Positions 23,125 through 32,519 of a stretch of DNA of 64,000 nucleotides are shown one piece after another. The position numbers were made by a program, and so were the translations under genes. Every line of letters begins with the position of its first letter. Position 1 is the stretch's first letter. The stretch comes from Aurantiacibacter zhengii. Its GTDB lineage: Bacteria; Pseudomonadota; Alphaproteobacteria; Sphingomonadales; Sphingomonadaceae. The stretch covers positions 186,001-250,000 of the forward strand of contig NZ_QXFL01000005.1 in the NCBI RefSeq assembly GCF_003584125.1, given 5' to 3'. Below the pieces are notes generated by a model. That model worked only from the letters and a program-made list of their open reading frames with translations. It ran no database searches and was not told the origin of the DNA.

Positions 23125-23909
23125 TTCAGCAGCGATACGTTCGCCCGGCTCACCGGAGCCTCCAGCCCGTTATCGAGCACGAGACGCACATTGCGCCCGT
23201 CGCGCTTCACGTCGGCCACCGCGCCGCGCGCGACCCACCAGCTGCGGTGGACCTGCTCGCCTGCGATCCCATCCAGTTCCGCCACTGCGTCGCGCATGCG
23301 CATCAGCACCAGTTCGTTGCCCAGCGCGGTATGGGCGCGGACGTAGTGATCCTCCATCTCGAGCGCCAGCAGGTCCGTACCAACGGCGGCAGGCAGACGG
23401 TCCAGGAAACGAGGCTGGGGCGCTGCGGCAGGTGCAAGTTCGGGTAGAGGCGCTGGCGCCGGGGGCTCTACCGCCGCCCCGTTCTGCGACGTGGCGGGCA
23501 AGAGGTTGAACATTAGCGTAACGACCGCACCCACGACGCACACCGCCAGATAATGCGTCAGCGCAACCTCCAGCGAAGGCACCCGCACACGGCCGCCACC
23601 GGCGTTTACCACCCATACCAGGATGGACATGGGGATCGAGGCGATGAAGACGCTGGCGGTCCACATGACCCATGAGGGGAAGGCAAGTTTCGGCCCCCAC
23701 CGAACCACCAGCGCACCGATAGGCTTGTAGAAAAGGTAACCCGCGAGCGCCAGGACCACCCAGTAGGCAATGCGCATGGGCAGGGACATGTAGCCGGTGC
23801 CCAGGGGCGCGAGGAAGCCAAGCACCACCCCGATGGCGGCCAGAACCGCCAGATCGATGATGATCTGGCGCGCCACCATCGCCCTGCCTGTTTGCCCGCT
23901 ATCGCCCAT
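23106..23909 (-). CDS. Membrane-anchored LytTR-domain transcription regulator
   Basis: 267 residues: four hydrophobic segments in the first 145 (AVLAAIGVVLGFLAPLGTG; IAYWVVLALAGYLFY; WVMWTASVFIASIPMSILVWVV; YLAVCVVGAVVTLMF), a Pro/Ala-rich linker, then a LytTR DNA-binding domain (about 168-267) with the usual LLALEMEDHYVRAHTALG start and QVHRSWWVARGAV block. It therefore binds DNA from the membrane. It is divergent from a DUF2306-like membrane protein, and direct repeats lie between them. No partner histidine kinase is present. Confidence 0.8.
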   Translation of the reverse strand: MGDSGQTGRAMVARQIIIDLAVLAAIGVVLGFLAPLGTGYMSLPMRIAYWVVLALAGYLFYKPIGALVVRWGPKLAFPSWVMWTASVFIASIPMSILVWVVNAGGGRVRVPSLEVALTHYLAVCVVGAVVTLMFNLLPATSQNGAAVEPPAPAPLPELAPAAAPQPRFLDRLPAAVGTDLLALEMEDHYVRAHTALGNELVLMRMRDAVAELDGIAGEQVHRSWWVARGAVADVKRDGRNVRLVLDNGLEAPVSRANVSLLKERGWI

Positions 23910-23973
23910 GGGGATGGGAAACTAGCGCCCATTCGCGGTTCGTAAAGTGGCAAAACCCCGCAATTGCGCGCAT

Positions 23974-24019
23974 TTTGCGAAAGGGCCGCACCGTTTGCGA
24001 AGATCGCGTTGTTCGCGAA
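23974..24019. promoter_or_regulatory. Three spaced TTTGCGAA-type repeats, candidate LytTR operator
   Basis: TTTGCGAA, TTTGCGAA and TTCGCGAA occur with starts 20 and 18 bases apart, in the 157-base gap between the LytTR gene and the divergent membrane protein. LytTR proteins bind direct repeats about two helical turns apart, so placement and spacing fit. The third copy is also palindromic (GTTCGCGAAC). Confidence 0.5.
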
Positions 24020-24066
24020 CGGCGGCGCGGCACAAGGGTCTCGACGCAATCCAACGGAGACCTCGA

Positions 24067-24612
24067 ATGACCGCTGCAACCATGACCCTGACCTCCACCG
24101 CCAAGGCATCCGTTGCCAAGCCCGGCTTCGATATCGGCCCGGTGGCGCGCACGCTGGTCAGCATCGCCTGTTTCACGATGTGCTTCTTCTGCGTGATCGC
24201 CCTGGGCCGGGCAGCGCTGGGCATGGTGGACAACCTGCATCACTACGCCAAGCTGCCGGTCATCATCCACGTCGCTACGGTGCTGCCCGCAATCCCTCTG
24301 GGCGGTTACCTGCTGCTGGCCCGCAAGGGCACTGCACAGCACAAGATGCTCGGCAAGGTGTGGCTGGTCCTGATGCTGGTGACGGCGACCAGCGCCATCT
24401 TCATCCAGTCGAGCGGCGGCTTCAGCTTCATACATATTTTCGTGCCGATCACCTTCCACGCAGCGTGGAAAACCGTGGCGACCGCCCGCAAGGGGGATAT
24501 CGCCGGGCACAAGAAGCACCTCGTATTCACCTATCTGACCGCCCTCATGATCCCCGGCATTGTTGCCTTCGCCATCCCCGGGCGGCTGATGAACGCCATG
24601 CTGCTGGGCTGA
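24067..24612 (+). CDS. DUF2306-like four-helix membrane protein
   Basis: 181 residues; start chosen at MTAATMTLTS, with GGAGA 8 bases before it. Four predicted helices. Conserved-looking residues are IHVATVLPAIPLGGYLLLARKG, QHKMLGKVWLVLM and FHAAWKTVATARKGDIAGHKKHL, the His and Arg/Lys pattern of the DUF2306 family. Function of the family is unknown; the histidines could bind haem or metal. Divergent from the LytTR gene, which is probably its regulator. Confidence 0.7.
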   Translation: MTAATMTLTSTAKASVAKPGFDIGPVARTLVSIACFTMCFFCVIALGRAALGMVDNLHHYAKLPVIIHVATVLPAIPLGGYLLLARKGTAQHKMLGKVWLVLMLVTATSAIFIQSSGGFSFIHIFVPITFHAAWKTVATARKGDIAGHKKHLVFTYLTALMIPGIVAFAIPGRLMNAMLLG

Positions 24613-24624
24613 TACCTCAGGGCT

Positions 24625-25197
24625 TCAACGACGCCGCCGCAGCACCAGGTAAAGCGCACCCTCGCCCCCGTGGCGGCGGTGCGCGTTCCTGATGGCAGCG
24701 ATATCGGAGGCATGCGATCCCGCCGCCAGCCAGTCGAGGATCTTGGCGCGGATTGCGCCCCGCTTTTCCCCGCGATCGGCAGCCTGCACGGGGCGAGGCT
24801 TGCCCGTTACCACCAGCACCAGCCGCGCGCCCATGGCCTTCGCCTGCAACAGTCCGCTGTCGAGCCGGTGATAAGCCTGGTCCAGCGTGTGCCCGTGCAG
24901 GTCCAGAGTGAAATCGGGGTGCATGTCGGTGCGCGAGAGGCGCCGCTCCCAGTGCGAATCGAGGCCGGGGGAAGTGGTGGGCGAAGGGGCTGGCGAGGGA
25001 GCCGGTCTGGTCGGCTGCAAGGGCACCTTCGTTTTGCGGGCTGGCAGTTTCTTGGGCGCAGAGACTGTCGATGGCGTTGCCGGCGCGGCTTCGATGGCAG
25101 CCTTCACCGGCTGGCGGTGCAACGGCTTTACCGTCGATGCCACCTTGTTCCACAGCGCGCTTTCCTCTGGCGTCAGGCCGCGCGGTGCGCGGCTCAC
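24625..25197 (-). CDS. Smr-domain protein
   Basis: 190 residues: an N-terminal disordered Pro/Ala/Lys-rich stretch (about 20-85) and a C-terminal Smr (small MutS-related) domain starting LDLHGHTLDQAYHRL. Smr domains are nucleases or nicking enzymes linked to DNA recombination or ribosome rescue. The usual HGkG loop reads VVTGKPRP here, so the second motif is divergent. Stop and start overlap the mltA gene by 4 bases (ATGA), so they are cotranscribed. Confidence 0.85.
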   Translation of the reverse strand: MSRAPRGLTPEESALWNKVASTVKPLHRQPVKAAIEAAPATPSTVSAPKKLPARKTKVPLQPTRPAPSPAPSPTTSPGLDSHWERRLSRTDMHPDFTLDLHGHTLDQAYHRLDSGLLQAKAMGARLVLVVTGKPRPVQAADRGEKRGAIRAKILDWLAAGSHASDIAAIRNAHRRHGGEGALYLVLRRRR

Positions 25198-26396
25198 GGC
25201 CTCTCTCTCAGGCCCAGCCTGCGCGCAGAGGCCTTGGGCAAGAGGACAACCGCTTGCCCGCGCCCGCTCATGCCCCCGGCAATTTCACGCGCGCGATCGC
25301 CCGCGCCCCAGAAAGTGTCGAAGCGGTTCGCGCCCTTGATCGCTCCGCCGGTGTCCTGCGCCACCCACAGCCCGTCCGCCTCGTCCCGGTCGAGATCGAG
25401 GAACACCGGCGCGCCGTAGGGCACGAAATTGGGGTCTACCGCTACCGAGTTTTCCGCCGTTACCGGCACGCCGATGGAGCCGAGCGGCCCGATCTGCGCA
25501 TTCGGCCCGTCCAGCACGCGGAAGAACACCCAGCTTTCGTTTTCGCGCATCAAGGCGCGGCCCGCTGCGGGGTTTTCGCGGATGTATTGCATGATGCCCT
25601 GCATCGAACCCGCATACTGTCCCGGTCCGTTGCCCAGCAGACCGCGTTCACGCATCAGCCCGCCGATACCGGTGTAGGCATGGCCGTTCTGCCCGGCGTA
25701 ACCGATGCGAACCACTTCGCCATCGGGACCGATAAGCTGGCCGCTGCCCTGTATCTGCAGGAAGAACAATTCGACCGGGTCTGCCGCCCAGCCTATTTCC
25801 AGTCCGCGCCCCGCAAGAGCGCCATCCTCGATCTGGGCGCGGGTGAAATATTCCACGCAGCGTCCATCCGGCAGGCGGCGAGAAAGCGGCGCACGCCCCT
25901 CGCGCTCGGTCTCGGGCGTGCCCTCGCGCCAGCAACGCTCCAGGTCGGCAGGCACGCCGTAGACCGGCTGGTCGAAACCGGGGCGGCGGGTGCGGCTGCC
26001 TGCGATCTGCGGTTCGAAATAACCCGTGGCGTAGCCCTGACCATCGCCAACGACGACCGGAGTGAAGTTCTCGGTAAAGAAGCGGCGCGCATCGTTGCGC
26101 GGCCAGTTCGCGGCGGCATCGCAGGGCGCGGCCCAGTCCTGCGCCTGGGTAAGGCCGGAAACATCCTCGCGCCGCTGCGGCACCTGGCAGCTGGCAACGA
26201 AGGCATTGAGCGCGTTGCTGGCATCGACGCTGCGGATTGGCAGGCTGGCCAAGGAGGGACCCGCGGAAACGCCGAGGATCGCGGCGCTGGGCGCAACTGG
26301 CGTTGGCTGCTCGCCTGCCCCTTCGGGTATGATTCGCGAGCAGCTCGCAAGAAGCGCGAGCATGGCGATGCAGGAAAGGAGGCGCGCCTGTGTCAC
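25194..26396 (-). CDS. mltA: Membrane-bound lytic transglycosylase A (lipoprotein)
   Basis: Cleaves peptidoglycan glycan strands to 1,6-anhydro-muropeptides at the outer membrane. I use the GTG that gives VTQARLLSCIAMLALLASCS, since the lipobox LASC follows; the frame is open upstream but overlaps the Tim44 gene. The MltA barrel carries YATGYFEP, QIQGSGQL, the 3D-domain part VDPNFVPYGAPVFLD and the catalytic Asp in DTGGAIKGANRFD. About 400 residues, normal for the family. Middle gene of a Tim44-mltA-smr operon. Confidence 0.93.
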   Translation of the reverse strand: MTQARLLSCIAMLALLASCSRIIPEGAGEQPTPVAPSAAILGVSAGPSLASLPIRSVDASNALNAFVASCQVPQRREDVSGLTQAQDWAAPCDAAANWPRNDARRFFTENFTPVVVGDGQGYATGYFEPQIAGSRTRRPGFDQPVYGVPADLERCWREGTPETEREGRAPLSRRLPDGRCVEYFTRAQIEDGALAGRGLEIGWAADPVELFFLQIQGSGQLIGPDGEVVRIGYAGQNGHAYTGIGGLMRERGLLGNGPGQYAGSMQGIMQYIRENPAAGRALMRENESWVFFRVLDGPNAQIGPLGSIGVPVTAENSVAVDPNFVPYGAPVFLDLDRDEADGLWVAQDTGGAIKGANRFDTFWGAGDRAREIAGGMSGRGQAVVLLPKASARRLGLRERP

Positions 26397-26409
26397 GCGC
26401 CGGCCGCTA

Positions 26410-27069
26410 TCAGCCCTGGTCGGTCTCGTCGAGGAGCCACTGCGGATCGTCGCTGCGAATGTCACGGCTGAAGGTCCAGATGTCGCGGCTTTCCACGGCA
26501 TCGTCCAGCGATCCGGCCACTACGTTGTCATCCTTGTCATAGCTGACGCTGGCAATGTCGGAAACGAAGCGCACCGCGATGCGGGCGATCTTGCCATCCA
26601 GTTCGGCGGAATAGACGGTCACGTCCTCAACCCGGATCAGGCGGTTGTCCATCCTGATGCCGGCCTCTTCACGTTCGTCGATGACGGCAGCGAAGCTCTC
26701 ATACACGTCGTCGTCGCACAGTTCCTTCAGCTCTTCCTTGTCGCCGCGCCAGAAGGCCTCCAGCACTACTTCGTAGGCACCCTTCGCGCCTTCGAGGAAG
26801 CCGAGAAGTTCGAAATTGCGATCCGCGGTCGATATCTCGCGCAGACCACGCTCCACGGCGGGCGGGAACCCGGCAAGGGTGCGTTCGGTCTGCGGGCTTT
26901 CGACGTTCGGCTGCGCGACCTGGCGGGGCTGCGACTGTTCGTCGCCCCGCTCGAACCGGTTGGTAGGGATGATCTCTTCCTCATGCTCCGCCCGGCGGCC
27001 CAGCACCGAATAGAGGCGCATGCCGAGAAAGGCGGCAATCATGGCGAGGATGACGATTTCTACGATCAC
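26410..27069 (-). CDS. Tim44/TimA-domain protein, membrane-anchored
   Basis: 219 residues: one N-terminal helix (MIVEIVILAMIAAFLGMRLY), a charged linker, then a Tim44-like domain (about 75-215) with FLEGAKGAYEVVLEAFWRGDKEELKELCDDDVYESF and the C-terminal DIWTFSRDI. Alphaproteobacterial members (TimA) are the ancestors of the mitochondrial import motor subunit Tim44 and bind the inner membrane. The role here is inferred only; the divergent secB next door is a notable neighbour given the secretion theme. Confidence 0.88.
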   Translation of the reverse strand: MIVEIVILAMIAAFLGMRLYSVLGRRAEHEEEIIPTNRFERGDEQSQPRQVAQPNVESPQTERTLAGFPPAVERGLREISTADRNFELLGFLEGAKGAYEVVLEAFWRGDKEELKELCDDDVYESFAAVIDEREEAGIRMDNRLIRVEDVTVYSAELDGKIARIAVRFVSDIASVSYDKDDNVVAGSLDDAVESRDIWTFSRDIRSDDPQWLLDETDQG

Positions 27070-27301
27070 GCAATTTTCCCATTCTGCCCGCGTTATTCAA
27101 GCGTTGCGGACTGTAACGCCTATTGTGGCCGAGATAGGCATCAATATCAAATGAACAACACCGGCTTAAGTATCCCTGAAGCGCCGGTGCAACAGTTCGT
27201 CGCGCCATTGCGGGCGGCAGCAAGGGGTGATAGGCGCGCGCAGATTTCTTCTCGCGCGGATTTCCCGTCCGCGCCCAAACAGCAGCGAAAGATACCCGAT
27301 C

Positions 27302-27844
27302 ATGGCCGACGAAGGCGACGTTCTCCAGAATCTCGACCCCGCACCCGCATCCAATGGCGATGACAACGCGCCCGTGGCAGGCGTCATCACGCAGTATGTA
27401 AAAGATCTCTCGGTCGAGAATCCCAACGCGCCCGCCGCATATCGCTGGCAGGACCAGCCGAAGATGGACGTGCAGTTCAACATCAGCGCAAAAGCCGCCA
27501 GCGATGACGTGACCGAGGTGGAACTGCGCATCACGGTAACGGCGAAGATGGAGCAGGGCACCGCCTACATCATCGATCTTGCCTATTGCGGCCTGGTAGG
27601 TCTTCGCAACATGAACGACGCGCAGGGCCACGCCTTCATCTATGCCGAAGCGCCGCGGATGCTGTTCCCGTTTGCCCGCCGCGTGGTTTCCGATGCGATT
27701 CGCGATGCGGGCTTCGCCCCGCTGATGCTGGACCCGATCGATTTCAGTGGCCTGTATATCCAGCGCATGCAGCAGCAGCGGGCGGCGGAAGAACAGGGTG
27801 GCGGCGCGGCGGCTTCCGATTCGCCTGCCGGCTTCGAAGGCTGA
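27302..27844 (+). CDS. secB: Protein-export chaperone SecB
   Basis: Tetrameric cytoplasmic chaperone that keeps preproteins unfolded and hands them to SecA. The 180 residues start MADEGDVLQNLDP and include IVTQ-like VITQYVKDLSVENPNAP, QFNISAKA, the LCGLV-equivalent AYCGLVGL and PFARRVVSDAIRDAGFAPLMLDPIDFSGLY. The C-terminal tail is Gln/Ala-rich with no SecA-binding Cys/His zinc motif, as in many alphaproteobacteria. Divergent from the Tim44-mltA-smr operon and first gene of secB-murJ-trpS. Confidence 0.95.
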   Translation: MADEGDVLQNLDPAPASNGDDNAPVAGVITQYVKDLSVENPNAPAAYRWQDQPKMDVQFNISAKAASDDVTEVELRITVTAKMEQGTAYIIDLAYCGLVGLRNMNDAQGHAFIYAEAPRMLFPFARRVVSDAIRDAGFAPLMLDPIDFSGLYIQRMQQQRAAEEQGGGAAASDSPAGFEG

Positions 27845-27872
27845 GGACATCCGTGAAGGCGGGCGGTAACAC

Positions 27873-29453
27873 ATGAGCCTGCTCAGAAACGTCGGTACCA
27901 TCGGCTCGCTCACCATGGTGAGCCGGGTGGCGGGCATGGCGCGCGAGATGATCTTCTCGCGCGTGCTCGGCGCGAATGGCGTGACAGACGCCTGGTTCCA
28001 GGCTTTCATCATTCCCAACGTCTTTCGGCGCCTGTTCGCCGAAGGCGCGTTTTCTGCCGCCTTCGTGCCGATGTTTTCCAAGCGCCTGCACGGTGAAGGC
28101 GGCATCGACGATGCGCGCAGCTTCTCCAACGATGTGCTGAGCGTGTTCCTGCCGGTGCTGATCGGCCTTTGCGCGGTGATGATGCTGGCGATGCCGCTAG
28201 TCATCGGAATACTGGGCGATGGCGACGCCGATCGGGCGCAATTCGCGATGGAGGTGGCCTTCGCGCGGATCATGTTCCCCTACATCGTGCTGGTCAGCCT
28301 GGTGACGCTGTTCACCGGGATGCTGAACTCGGTCAGCCGCTTCGCGCCAGGCGCAAGCTTTCCGATCATCCTCAACGTGGTGCTGATCGCCAGTCTGCTG
28401 GGCGGCGACTACGCGCGTGAGAATTTCGGTGCGACGCTGGAACAGATCGCCTACGCGCAGGCTTGGGCGGTTACGACGGGCGGCGTGATCCAGCTCGCCT
28501 GGCTCTATTACTGGACCCGCGTCGAGGGTTTTCGCCCGAAGCTGCTGTGGCCGCGCATCACGCCCGAGGTGAAGCGCCTTTCCATCATCGCCCTGCCCGC
28601 GGCGATCGGCGGCGGAGCCTACCAGATCAACACGCTGGTGCAGCTCTACTTCCTGAACCAGCTGGAAAGTGGCTCGGTCAGTTACATGAACTATGCCGAC
28701 CGGCTGAACCAGCTACCGCTCGGCATCATCGGGATCGCCCTGTCCACCGCCATCCTGCCGACGCTGTCCAAGTTCGTCGGCGCGAAGAACCGCGAAGGGA
28801 CGGACCGCATCCAGTCCGACGCGATCGAGCTCGCCATGCTGCTGACCATCCCCGCCGCCGTGGCGCTGGCGATCTGCGCAGTGCCGTTCGTGACGATGAT
28901 CTTCCAGGGCGGCCGGTTCGATGCCGCCGATGCTGCGATGACCGGCAACGTGCTGGCCGCGCTGGTGCTGGGCCTGCCCGCCTACGTCCTGGTGAAAGTG
29001 CTGGTCCCCAATTTCTACGCCCGGTCGGACACGCGCACGCCAGTCTATGCCGCCTTTATCTCGCTGTTCGTGTTCGTGGCGCTGAACGTAGCAGTGCTGA
29101 CCGAATACGGCGTTGTCGGCGTGGCCTTTGCCAGCGTGATCGGCGCGTGGATCAACGTGGGCTTCCTTTACGTCGTGCTGGTGAGGCGCGACTATTACAC
29201 CATTCCCCTGGCGCTGGTGGGGCGGATTGCCCGCCAGCTGGTCGCCGCCGCCGCGATGGGCGCTGCCTTGTGGTTCGCGCGCGACCTGCTAACCGGCTGG
29301 TTCGATGCCGGCCTGCTGGCGCGGCTGGGCGCGCTGTTGGCGCTCGTGCTGTGTTCGGCGGTCGTCTACTTCGGCGTCGCCTTCGCGGTCGGCGCGATAG
29401 ACCGCCAGCGCATCGCTGCACTTACGAAGAAAAGAGAGCCAGAAGCACCATGA
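27873..29453 (+). CDS. murJ: Lipid II flippase MurJ
   Basis: Flips lipid II across the inner membrane for peptidoglycan synthesis; 526 residues with about 14 helices. It begins [26 protein letters not shown], with the N-terminal GSLTMVSR motif and the [15 protein letters not shown] block that carries the essential arginine/proline region of MOP-superfamily flippases. It ends [17 protein letters not shown], and its stop overlaps the start of trpS (ATGA), so translation is coupled. Confidence 0.95.
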   Translation: MSLLRNVGTIGSLTMVSRVAGMAREMIFSRVLGANGVTDAWFQAFIIPNVFRRLFAEGAFSAAFVPMFSKRLHGEGGIDDARSFSNDVLSVFLPVLIGLCAVMMLAMPLVIGILGDGDADRAQFAMEVAFARIMFPYIVLVSLVTLFTGMLNSVSRFAPGASFPIILNVVLIASLLGGDYARENFGATLEQIAYAQAWAVTTGGVIQLAWLYYWTRVEGFRPKLLWPRITPEVKRLSIIALPAAIGGGAYQINTLVQLYFLNQLESGSVSYMNYADRLNQLPLGIIGIALSTAILPTLSKFVGAKNREGTDRIQSDAIELAMLLTIPAAVALAICAVPFVTMIFQGGRFDAADAAMTGNVLAALVLGLPAYVLVKVLVPNFYARSDTRTPVYAAFISLFVFVALNVAVLTEYGVVGVAFASVIGAWINVGFLYVVLVRRDYYTIPLALVGRIARQLVAAAAMGAALWFARDLLTGWFDAGLLARLGALLALVLCSAVVYFGVAFAVGAIDRQRIAALTKKREPEAP

Positions 29454-30466
29454 TCGTCGTATCGGGAATCCAGCCCACCGGGAACCTGCACCTTGGCAAT
29501 TACCTTGGCGCAATCCGCAACTGGGTGAAGATGCAGAACGACATGGGCAATGATGACAGGTGCCTGTTCTTCCTGGCAGACCTTCACGCGATCAGCCAGC
29601 CGCACGATCCGGCCCAGTTGAAAGCGAACACGCTGGAAATGGCCGCCGCGCTGGTGGCATGCGGCCTCGACCCGGCGCGCTGCGTGCTGTTCAACCAGGC
29701 GCAGGTACCTGCTCATGCGGAACTGCAATGGCTGTTGATGGGCACAGCGCGTATGGGCTGGCTTAACCGCATGACGCAGTGGAAGGACAAGGCCGGCAAG
29801 AACCGCGAGGGTCAGTCCGTCGCGCTGTTCGGCTACCCCGTGCTGCAGGCTGCCGACGTGCTGCTGTACCAGGCCACTCACGTGCCCGTGGGCGAAGACC
29901 AGAAGCAGCACCTGGAGCTGGCACGCGACATCGCGCAGAAGTTCAACAACGATTTCGCTTCTGAAGATCAGCCGGTCTTCACCCTGCCGGAGCCATTCAT
30001 TCCGCCCGCCGCGGCCCGCATCATGAGCCTGCGCGACGGTTCGAAGAAGATGTCCAAGTCCGACTCCTCGGACATGAGCCGCATCGCCCTCACCGACGAT
30101 GCCGATACCATGGCGCAGAAGGTGAAGAAGGCGAAGACCGATCCCGAACCGCTGCCCGGCGATGTCGAAGGACTGGCCGGACGGCCCGAAGCGCTCAACC
30201 TCGTCACCATCTACGCAGCTCTTGCGCAAACCACGCCGGAGGCGGTGCTGGCGCAGCACGGTGGACAGGGCTTCGGCCAATTCAAGCCGGTGCTGGCCGA
30301 AAAGATGGTCGAGGTGCTTGGCCCGATTCGCGATCGCTTCGTGGAGCTGCGGCAAGACCGCGAGGAACTGGACGCCATTCTGGCGCGCGGTGCCTCGCGG
30401 GCGCGGGATCTCGCCTCCCACACGCTCGACCACGCATATAGTGCGCTGGGTCTGGTGCGCGGCTGA
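29450..30466 (+). CDS. trpS: Tryptophanyl-tRNA synthetase
   Basis: Class I synthetase that charges tRNA-Trp; 338 residues, normal length. The HIGH-equivalent is [13 protein letters not shown], and the KMSKS loop reads [12 protein letters not shown]. The start [12 protein letters not shown] overlaps the last codon of murJ. Other blocks such as FFLADLHAI and [17 protein letters not shown] are those of TrpRS. Confidence 0.97.
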   Translation: MIVVSGIQPTGNLHLGNYLGAIRNWVKMQNDMGNDDRCLFFLADLHAISQPHDPAQLKANTLEMAAALVACGLDPARCVLFNQAQVPAHAELQWLLMGTARMGWLNRMTQWKDKAGKNREGQSVALFGYPVLQAADVLLYQATHVPVGEDQKQHLELARDIAQKFNNDFASEDQPVFTLPEPFIPPAAARIMSLRDGSKKMSKSDSSDMSRIALTDDADTMAQKVKKAKTDPEPLPGDVEGLAGRPEALNLVTIYAALAQTTPEAVLAQHGGQGFGQFKPVLAEKMVEVLGPIRDRFVELRQDREELDAILARGASRARDLASHTLDHAYSALGLVRG

Positions 30467-30631
30467 AAAGCCCCATTTCGCGGCAATCTCACTGAAATTG
30501 CAGGGGTTTTGGGTGAATACGGTTAAACCGTGGTTCACTCTGCCCTTGCTATTGCACCAATCATCGCAGAAATTCCTGCGCGCTGGAGCTGAGGAGCCTC
30601 GCGCGCTTCCACGTTGATTGAGAGAGTCGCC

Positions 30632-31348
30632 ATGATGAAATCCCTGTTCTCCCTGAAAGGCGCAAAGTTGGCCGCCGTGCCCGCGATCGCGCTGGGCCTG
30701 GCCGCCTGCGCCACCCCGTTCCGCGCCGATGTATCGCGCTTCGAAAGCCAGCTGCCCGCACCGCAGGGCCAGAGCTTCTTCGTGGTCGCAGATGATCCCG
30801 CTCTGGCGGGTGGGCTGGAGTTCTCGCTCTATGCCGACCACGTCGAGGACGAGATGGCCCAGCTTGGCTATGTCCAGGCCTCGTCGCCGGAAGAGGCCAC
30901 CTTGCTGGTGCGCTTCGACTATGGCGTCGACAATGGCCGTGAACGCATCCAGTCCAGCGGCTTTGGCTATGGCTACCGCGATCCGTTCTTCAGCCCGTGG
31001 CGCAGCTATGCGCGTCCGGTAGTGTTCCGCGATCGTCGCGGTAACACCCGCGTGGCCTACGTACGAGATCGGAATTGGGGCTACGGCTGGCACGATTCGT
31101 TCTTCGGCGGGCCGGATGTCTCCAGCTACACTGTCTACACCAGCGGCATCGATCTGAAGATCGACAATGCGGCAACGGGGGAACGCCTGTTCGAAGGCAA
31201 GGCCGAAGCGGCCTCGCGTTCCGACCAGTTGCAGTACCTCGTTCCCAACCTGGTAGAGGCGATGTTCACCGACTTCCCCGGCAATTCGGGCGAGACCGTG
31301 CGTATCTCCATCGCCCCGGAAGACCAGCCGGTGCGCCGCGAGCGCTAA
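30632..31348 (+). CDS. DUF4136-type lipoprotein
   Basis: About 238 residues beginning MMKSLFSLKGAKLAAVPAIALGLAACATPF; the lipobox LAAC makes it a lipid-anchored periplasmic or outer-membrane protein. The rest is the DUF4136 pattern (LGYVQASSPEEATLLVRFDYGVDNGRERI, and an aromatic/Gly-rich mid region with SYTVYTSGIDLKIDNAATGERLFEGKAEAASRSDQL). The function of the family is unknown. Two adjacent ATG codons are possible starts. A strong terminator follows. Confidence 0.75.
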   Translation: MMKSLFSLKGAKLAAVPAIALGLAACATPFRADVSRFESQLPAPQGQSFFVVADDPALAGGLEFSLYADHVEDEMAQLGYVQASSPEEATLLVRFDYGVDNGRERIQSSGFGYGYRDPFFSPWRSYARPVVFRDRRGNTRVAYVRDRNWGYGWHDSFFGGPDVSSYTVYTSGIDLKIDNAATGERLFEGKAEAASRSDQLQYLVPNLVEAMFTDFPGNSGETVRISIAPEDQPVRRER

Positions 31349-31375
31349 GCACCGACATCCGGTGATTTCATTGAA

Positions 31376-31401
31376 GGCGGGTTGCAGCGATGCAGCCCGC
31401 C
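31376..31401 (+). terminator. Terminator of the DUF4136 lipoprotein gene
   Basis: GGCGGGTTGCA, loop GCGA, TGCAGCCCGCC, then TTTTT. 11-bp stem with one G-U pair. The same tetraloop GCGA is used in the katG terminator. It also separates this gene from the convergent wHTH gene. Confidence 0.85.
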
Positions 31402-31420
31402 TTTTTCGTGTCCGCAGCTT

Positions 31421-32458
31421 TCAGGCCCGGCGCACCGCCAGCGCCACGCAGCTGACGAACACCGCCGCCTCCAGCGCCGAACTGGCCAGCAGCGCGAGGG
31501 GGCCAAACTGCCCCTCACCCAGCATGGCACCCATGGCGTCGATCCCAAGCCGACGCTCGGCCACGGTGCTATCCAGCAGCGCCAGGCTGCCCGCCATCAA
31601 CCGCCCGCCGGACAGGGCAACCAGCATTCCGCCAGCCCCGCCCAGCACGGCAGCGGCAGCACCGCCGCGCCAGCCCTGAAAGCGCCGGGCCAGCGCACAT
31701 CCGCCACCGGCCAGCATGCCGACGAGCGCACCTTCCAGAATGCCGGTAACAGGGCCGATGCCCACGCCTGCTAGCACCTGGAAAAGGTCCAGCCCCACCA
31801 GTCGACCGATGGCACCGACCACAAGGCCGCCTATGCCCCCGCCTGCCACCAGTATTACCGGGCGAAGTACGCCGGGTCCGCTGGCAAGCCCCATGCCGAT
31901 CCCCACCCCGGCGCCGCCCAGCACGCCCACGGCTATGCAGAGTGCCAGCAGGGTCAGCACCAGCCCGCTGCCGCCGCTGGCCGATCCTGCCAGCAGTATC
32001 CCGTAAAGCAGTCCGCCGATCACGCCAGCACCGGCGCCGCCGATGGTGGCGGCCGCAGCGATCCGCCCGCCGCGCGAAAGGCCGCCTGCCGCCGGATCCG
32101 GCCGGGCCGTGTCCCGCCTCTCACGATCATCCACCAATTCGCCGACGAAGCGGTATCCGTGCTTCGGCACAGTGGCGATGTAGCGGGGCGAGGCTGCATC
32201 ATCGCCCAGCGCGCGGCGCAGGGTGCGGATGCACTGGGTCAGCGCTTCGTCCGTCACCGGGATGCCCCGCCACACCTCGTCCATGAAGCGATCCTTGGTC
32301 ACCAGGTCGCCGCGCGCCTGCACCAGCATGGCAAGGGCATCGAAATAGCGGCTGCCGATATCGATCTCCTCATCGCCGCGCAGCAGACGGCGATTCGCGC
32401 GGTCGAGCGCGAAGCAGTCGAAGTGCAGGATTGATGGATCGGTTGCCATGGCCGCCAA
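31421..32458 (-). CDS. Winged-helix (OmpR-type) regulator with long hydrophobic C-terminal region, CadC-like
   Basis: 345 residues. Residues about 9-107 are an OmpR/CadC-type DNA-binding domain (FDCFALDRANRRLLRGDEEIDI, ALAMLVQARGDLVTKDRFMDEVW, then TQCIRTLRRALGDDAASPRYIATVPKHGYRF). Residues about 130-345 are about eight Gly/Ala-rich hydrophobic segments, much more membrane than a one-helix CadC. No response-regulator receiver domain. The segments could sense lipids or membrane state, but nothing shows the signal. It is divergent from a membrane protein, and an 11-bp tandem repeat lies between them. An internal Met (residue 4) is an alternative start. Confidence 0.75.
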   Translation of the reverse strand: MAAMATDPSILHFDCFALDRANRRLLRGDEEIDIGSRYFDALAMLVQARGDLVTKDRFMDEVWRGIPVTDEALTQCIRTLRRALGDDAASPRYIATVPKHGYRFVGELVDDRERRDTARPDPAAGGLSRGGRIAAAATIGGAGAGVIGGLLYGILLAGSASGGSGLVLTLLALCIAVGVLGGAGVGIGMGLASGPGVLRPVILVAGGGIGGLVVGAIGRLVGLDLFQVLAGVGIGPVTGILEGALVGMLAGGGCALARRFQGWRGGAAAAVLGGAGGMLVALSGGRLMAGSLALLDSTVAERRLGIDAMGAMLGEGQFGPLALLASSALEAAVFVSCVALAVRRA

Positions 32459-32498
32459 TTCCTATGCCAGCAAATGGGCCAGCGGAAGCTTTTCAACC

Positions 32499-32519
32499 AT
32501 TGCTCATGAATTGCTCATG
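32499..32519. promoter_or_regulatory. Tandem 11-bp repeat ATTGCTCATG, candidate wHTH operator
   Basis: ATTGCTCATG occurs twice with a period of exactly 11 bases between the CadC-like gene and the divergent membrane gene. OmpR-type winged helices bind direct repeats about 11 bases apart, so this is a natural site for the adjacent regulator. Confidence 0.6.

Noticed and set aside
27120-27220. Inverted repeats GCCTAT/ATAGGC and CACCGGC/GCCGGTG upstream of secB as operators
   Set aside because: Short stems with long spacers in GC-rich DNA are expected by chance. No regulator is nearby and no spacing fits a known family.
28463-29449. N-terminal extension of trpS into murJ
   Set aside because: The frame stays open because of GC bias, but [12 protein letters not shown] is the standard TrpRS start and the upstream part overlaps murJ.
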